Shown one piece after another: positions 4,779 to 6,278 of a stretch of 6,278 nucleotides of DNA. Positions within the stretch are counted from its first letter, which is position 1. Every line of letters begins with the position of its first letter. Location of the stretch: contig JABJDN010000077.1 of the NCBI GenBank assembly GCA_018665385.1, forward strand, positions 1 through 6,278, written 5' to 3'. This DNA is from Phycisphaerae bacterium (GTDB lineage: Bacteria > Planctomycetota > Phycisphaerae > Phycisphaerales > SM1A02). The position numbers and the translations under genes are program-made. Under the pieces are notes generated by a model. That model was not told the DNA's origin, ran no database searches, and was given only the letters and a program-made list of their open reading frames with translations.

Positions 4779-5406
4779 ACGGAAAGCAAAGAAAATCTAC
4801 GATGCATTGCGCGAGCGGTATCCAGATGCACACTGTGCACTTCATTACACTTCGCCTCTTGAACTACTTTTCTCAACTATTCTTTCCGCGCAAGCGACAG
4901 ACGTAGGAGTAAATAAGGCGACGCCTGCATTATTCAAAGCCTTCCCCACGGTGGAGTCCTATACTTTTGCTTCGCCAGAAGAAATTGAACTCTACATATC
5001 TTCTATTGGGTTGTTTCGCAGTAAAGCCAAATCGCTGTACACGTCTGCAAATTTGATTGTTGATAATTTTGGAGGCGTGGTGCCAGACACAATGAAGGAC
5101 CTTTTAACTCTGCGGGGCGTCGCACGAAAGACTGCTAATGTTGTGCTAGGGAATGCCTTCAAAAAGAACGAAGGCGTAGTAGTTGACACCCACGTCGGTA
5201 GGCTGGCACAGCGTTTTGGCATTACAACAGAAACAACGCCTGTAAAAATCGAAAAAGATTTAATGGCACTTTTTCCGCAAAAAAATTGGACAATGTTAAG
5301 TCATCTACTTGTTAGCCACGGCCGAGCAGTCTGCAAGAAACGTGGCGGCACATGCAGCGATGATAGTATTTGCAAACGTTACTGTTCTAACGCGACAACT
5401 GGTTGA
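4771..5406 (+). CDS. nth: Endonuclease III (DNA glycosylase/AP lyase)
   Basis: Nth removes oxidised pyrimidines from DNA and cuts the abasic strand by beta-elimination, in base-excision repair. The 211-residue length equals that of the E. coli enzyme. Visible marks are ELLFSTILSAQATDVGVNKA (31-50), the glycosylase core helix; IGLFRSKAKSL (79-89); the helix-hairpin-helix LLTLRGVARKTANVV (111-125) with catalytic lysine K120; and VVDTHVGRLAQRFG (137-150) with catalytic aspartate D139. The HhH has LRGVARK where LPGVGRK is usual. The C terminus holds four cysteines, C188, C195, C201 and C205, spaced C-x6-C-x5-C-x3-C, whereas the iron-sulfur loop of E. coli Nth and MutY is C-x6-C-x2-C-x5-C; a cluster is likely, but its loop is unusual. 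No MutY-type C-terminal domain is present. The gene follows moaE with an 8-base overlap and overlaps the convergent propeller gene by 28 bases, a stretch that encodes C205. Confidence 0.95.
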   Translation: MDKRKAKKIYDALRERYPDAHCALHYTSPLELLFSTILSAQATDVGVNKATPALFKAFPTVESYTFASPEEIELYISSIGLFRSKAKSLYTSANLIVDNFGGVVPDTMKDLLTLRGVARKTANVVLGNAFKKNEGVVVDTHVGRLAQRFGITTETTPVKIEKDLMALFPQKNWTMLSHLLVSHGRAVCKKRGGTCSDDSICKRYCSNATTG

Positions 5407-6278
5407 GTAAGTTCAATAATTCCAACCATTCCCGCTTCAGAAACAAACGCAGCGCTGCCGTCGAATAAAGGAATTAATTGCACGATGGGACCTGCTAACT
5501 GAATCGTCGCGACTTCTACGTTGCCGCCATCTGCACTCCCGCTCAATACAGTCACACCGTTCACAGTACCAACCCAAATACGTCCTTCAATTGAAACTAC
5601 CGTCTGAGCTCCGAAACTCGTAAAGCCTGCTTCGCCACTTTCGCTAGAACCTGTAGCGGTATATACACCGGTTTCTGTATTCACATTGGCTTCTAAACCC
5701 AAGACAACTGCTGAGGTTTGCGCATCAATAACAGTTGCTGGAGTATCAAAGAACGTAACTGTTTCATCAAATCCATACCAAAGAGAAGTATCCCCGTTTG
5801 GCACATGCACACCGCGTATGTCAGAAACCCCAGGAGCAAATGTTCCAGTTGCTGAAACTACTCGCAGTAGTTGATTACCATCGCCGCCTTTGTCTGCTTC
5901 TATTCGATATATTGCTCGACCAAATTCGCCGCAGAGCGCAAGGTAATTTGACGCGATAATATCTGCATCGCGTACACCTTTGATATCAAACTTTCGCAAA
6001 ACACGAAGCTCATCTGGCGCTATACCAATGACATACACACCGACGTCTGTCGTAACAAGCAACCGGCTACCGCGAGATAAAATGTTCTGATAATTGCCTT
6101 CAATGACTACGCTACTTTCTTGCGTACCGAATGGTGTCATAGCTGGGGTTAACAAACCAACAACTGTGCTGCCGTAGTGTAATTGAATGGCTATGGAAGA
6201 ACCAAAATCTGCATTCGCTGAATCTTCAAGTGCAACAAGTACATCTGCCTGCCCAAGAATTTCTTTTGTGTTCAAATC
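5379..6278 (-). CDS. Uncharacterised beta-propeller-like protein, C-terminal part (5' end outside window)
   Basis: The frame is open from the window edge to TAA (complement of 5379-5381), giving about 299 residues of the C-terminal part. A TTG at 6273-6275 could be read as a start, but the frame stays open before it, there is no visible ribosome binding site and the text looks internal. The protein is rich in Val, Gly, Thr, Ala and Ser, poor in Lys and made almost entirely of predicted beta strands. Similar strand pairs recur about every 40-65 residues, counting from that TTG: RLLVTTDVGVYVIGI (71-85), YLALCGEFGRAIYRIE (111-126), SLWYGFDETVTFFDT (164-178), RIWVGTVNGVTVLSG (232-246) and SAAFVSEAGMVGIIEL (274-289). 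This is the look of a beta-propeller with at least five blades, often extracellular in Planctomycetes, though no signal peptide can be seen because the start is missing. There is no transmembrane helix, dockerin or sorting signal at the C terminus. I cannot name a function. Confidence 0.6.
   Translation of the reverse strand, partial: DLNTKEILGQADVLVALEDSANADFGSSIAIQLHYGSTVVGLLTPAMTPFGTQESSVVIEGNYQNILSRGSRLLVTTDVGVYVIGIAPDELRVLRKFDIKGVRDADIIASNYLALCGEFGRAIYRIEADKGGDGNQLLRVVSATGTFAPGVSDIRGVHVPNGDTSLWYGFDETVTFFDTPATVIDAQTSAVVLGLEANVNTETGVYTATGSSESGEAGFTSFGAQTVVSIEGRIWVGTVNGVTVLSGSADGGNVEVATIQLAGPIVQLIPLFDGSAAFVSEAGMVGIIELTQPVVALEQ

Noticed and set aside
6273..6275. TTG as the true start of the propeller-like gene
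   Set aside because: The frame remains open to the window edge, no signal peptide follows and no ribosome binding site can be seen, so the codon is treated as internal.
1..6278. A new defence, CRISPR, toxin-antitoxin or mobile system
   Set aside because: No direct repeat array, inverted terminal repeats, integrase, transposase, nuclease-plus-sensor pair or tRNA-bounded island was seen. The genes are mainly housekeeping functions in compact operons.

Overview
The window looks like a slice of an ordinary, gene-dense chromosome from a Planctomycetota bacterium or a close PVC relative, most likely of the Phycisphaerae type. The best evidence is a 74-residue small basic protein (2443-2667, minus strand) that I recognise as the small basic protein family shared by Planctomycetes, Verrucomicrobia, Chlamydiae and Lentisphaerae. 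The modest GC content (roughly the mid-40s percent by eye), tight packing and housekeeping content fit a marine or environmental member with a compact genome. No mobile element, tRNA, rRNA or CRISPR array was seen.

Layout: (a) 1-1193, plus strand: the tail of a hot-dog acyl-CoA thioesterase-like gene overlaps by 4 bases a GT-B glycosyltransferase-like gene. (b) 1194-1291: a 98-base convergent gap with three adjacent hairpins, the last having the form of an intrinsic terminator for the plus strand. (c) 4285 down to 1292, minus strand: a probable five-gene operon in the order moaB-type molybdopterin adenylyltransferase, acpS, a single-pass membrane protein with a conserved-looking periplasmic domain, the PVC small basic protein, and a class I/II aminotransferase. 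Both junctions around acpS are ATGA overlaps, and the last junction has only 2 bases between genes. (d) 4332-5406, plus strand: moaE (molybdopterin synthase large subunit) overlaps nth (endonuclease III) by 8 bases. moaB and moaE diverge from a gap of only 46 bases. (e) 5379-6278, minus strand: the 3' part of a beta-propeller-like protein, cut by the window end and overlapping the end of nth by 28 bases tail to tail.

Functionally, the divergent pair moaB/moaE belongs to molybdenum cofactor synthesis. MoaE (with a MoaD not seen here) makes molybdopterin, and MoaB/Mog adenylates it before molybdate insertion. AcpS activates acyl carrier protein for lipid synthesis, and Nth acts in base-excision repair. 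The membrane protein, small basic protein and propeller protein have no known role that I can assign.

I did not find a convincing new multi-gene system. The points most worth a second look are the altered cysteine spacing of the Nth iron-sulfur loop, the uncharacterised PVC small basic protein coupled to an aminotransferase with a TTG start, the membrane protein downstream of acpS, the degenerate donor-site motif of the glycosyltransferase, and the possibly leaderless divergent moaB/moaE starts.
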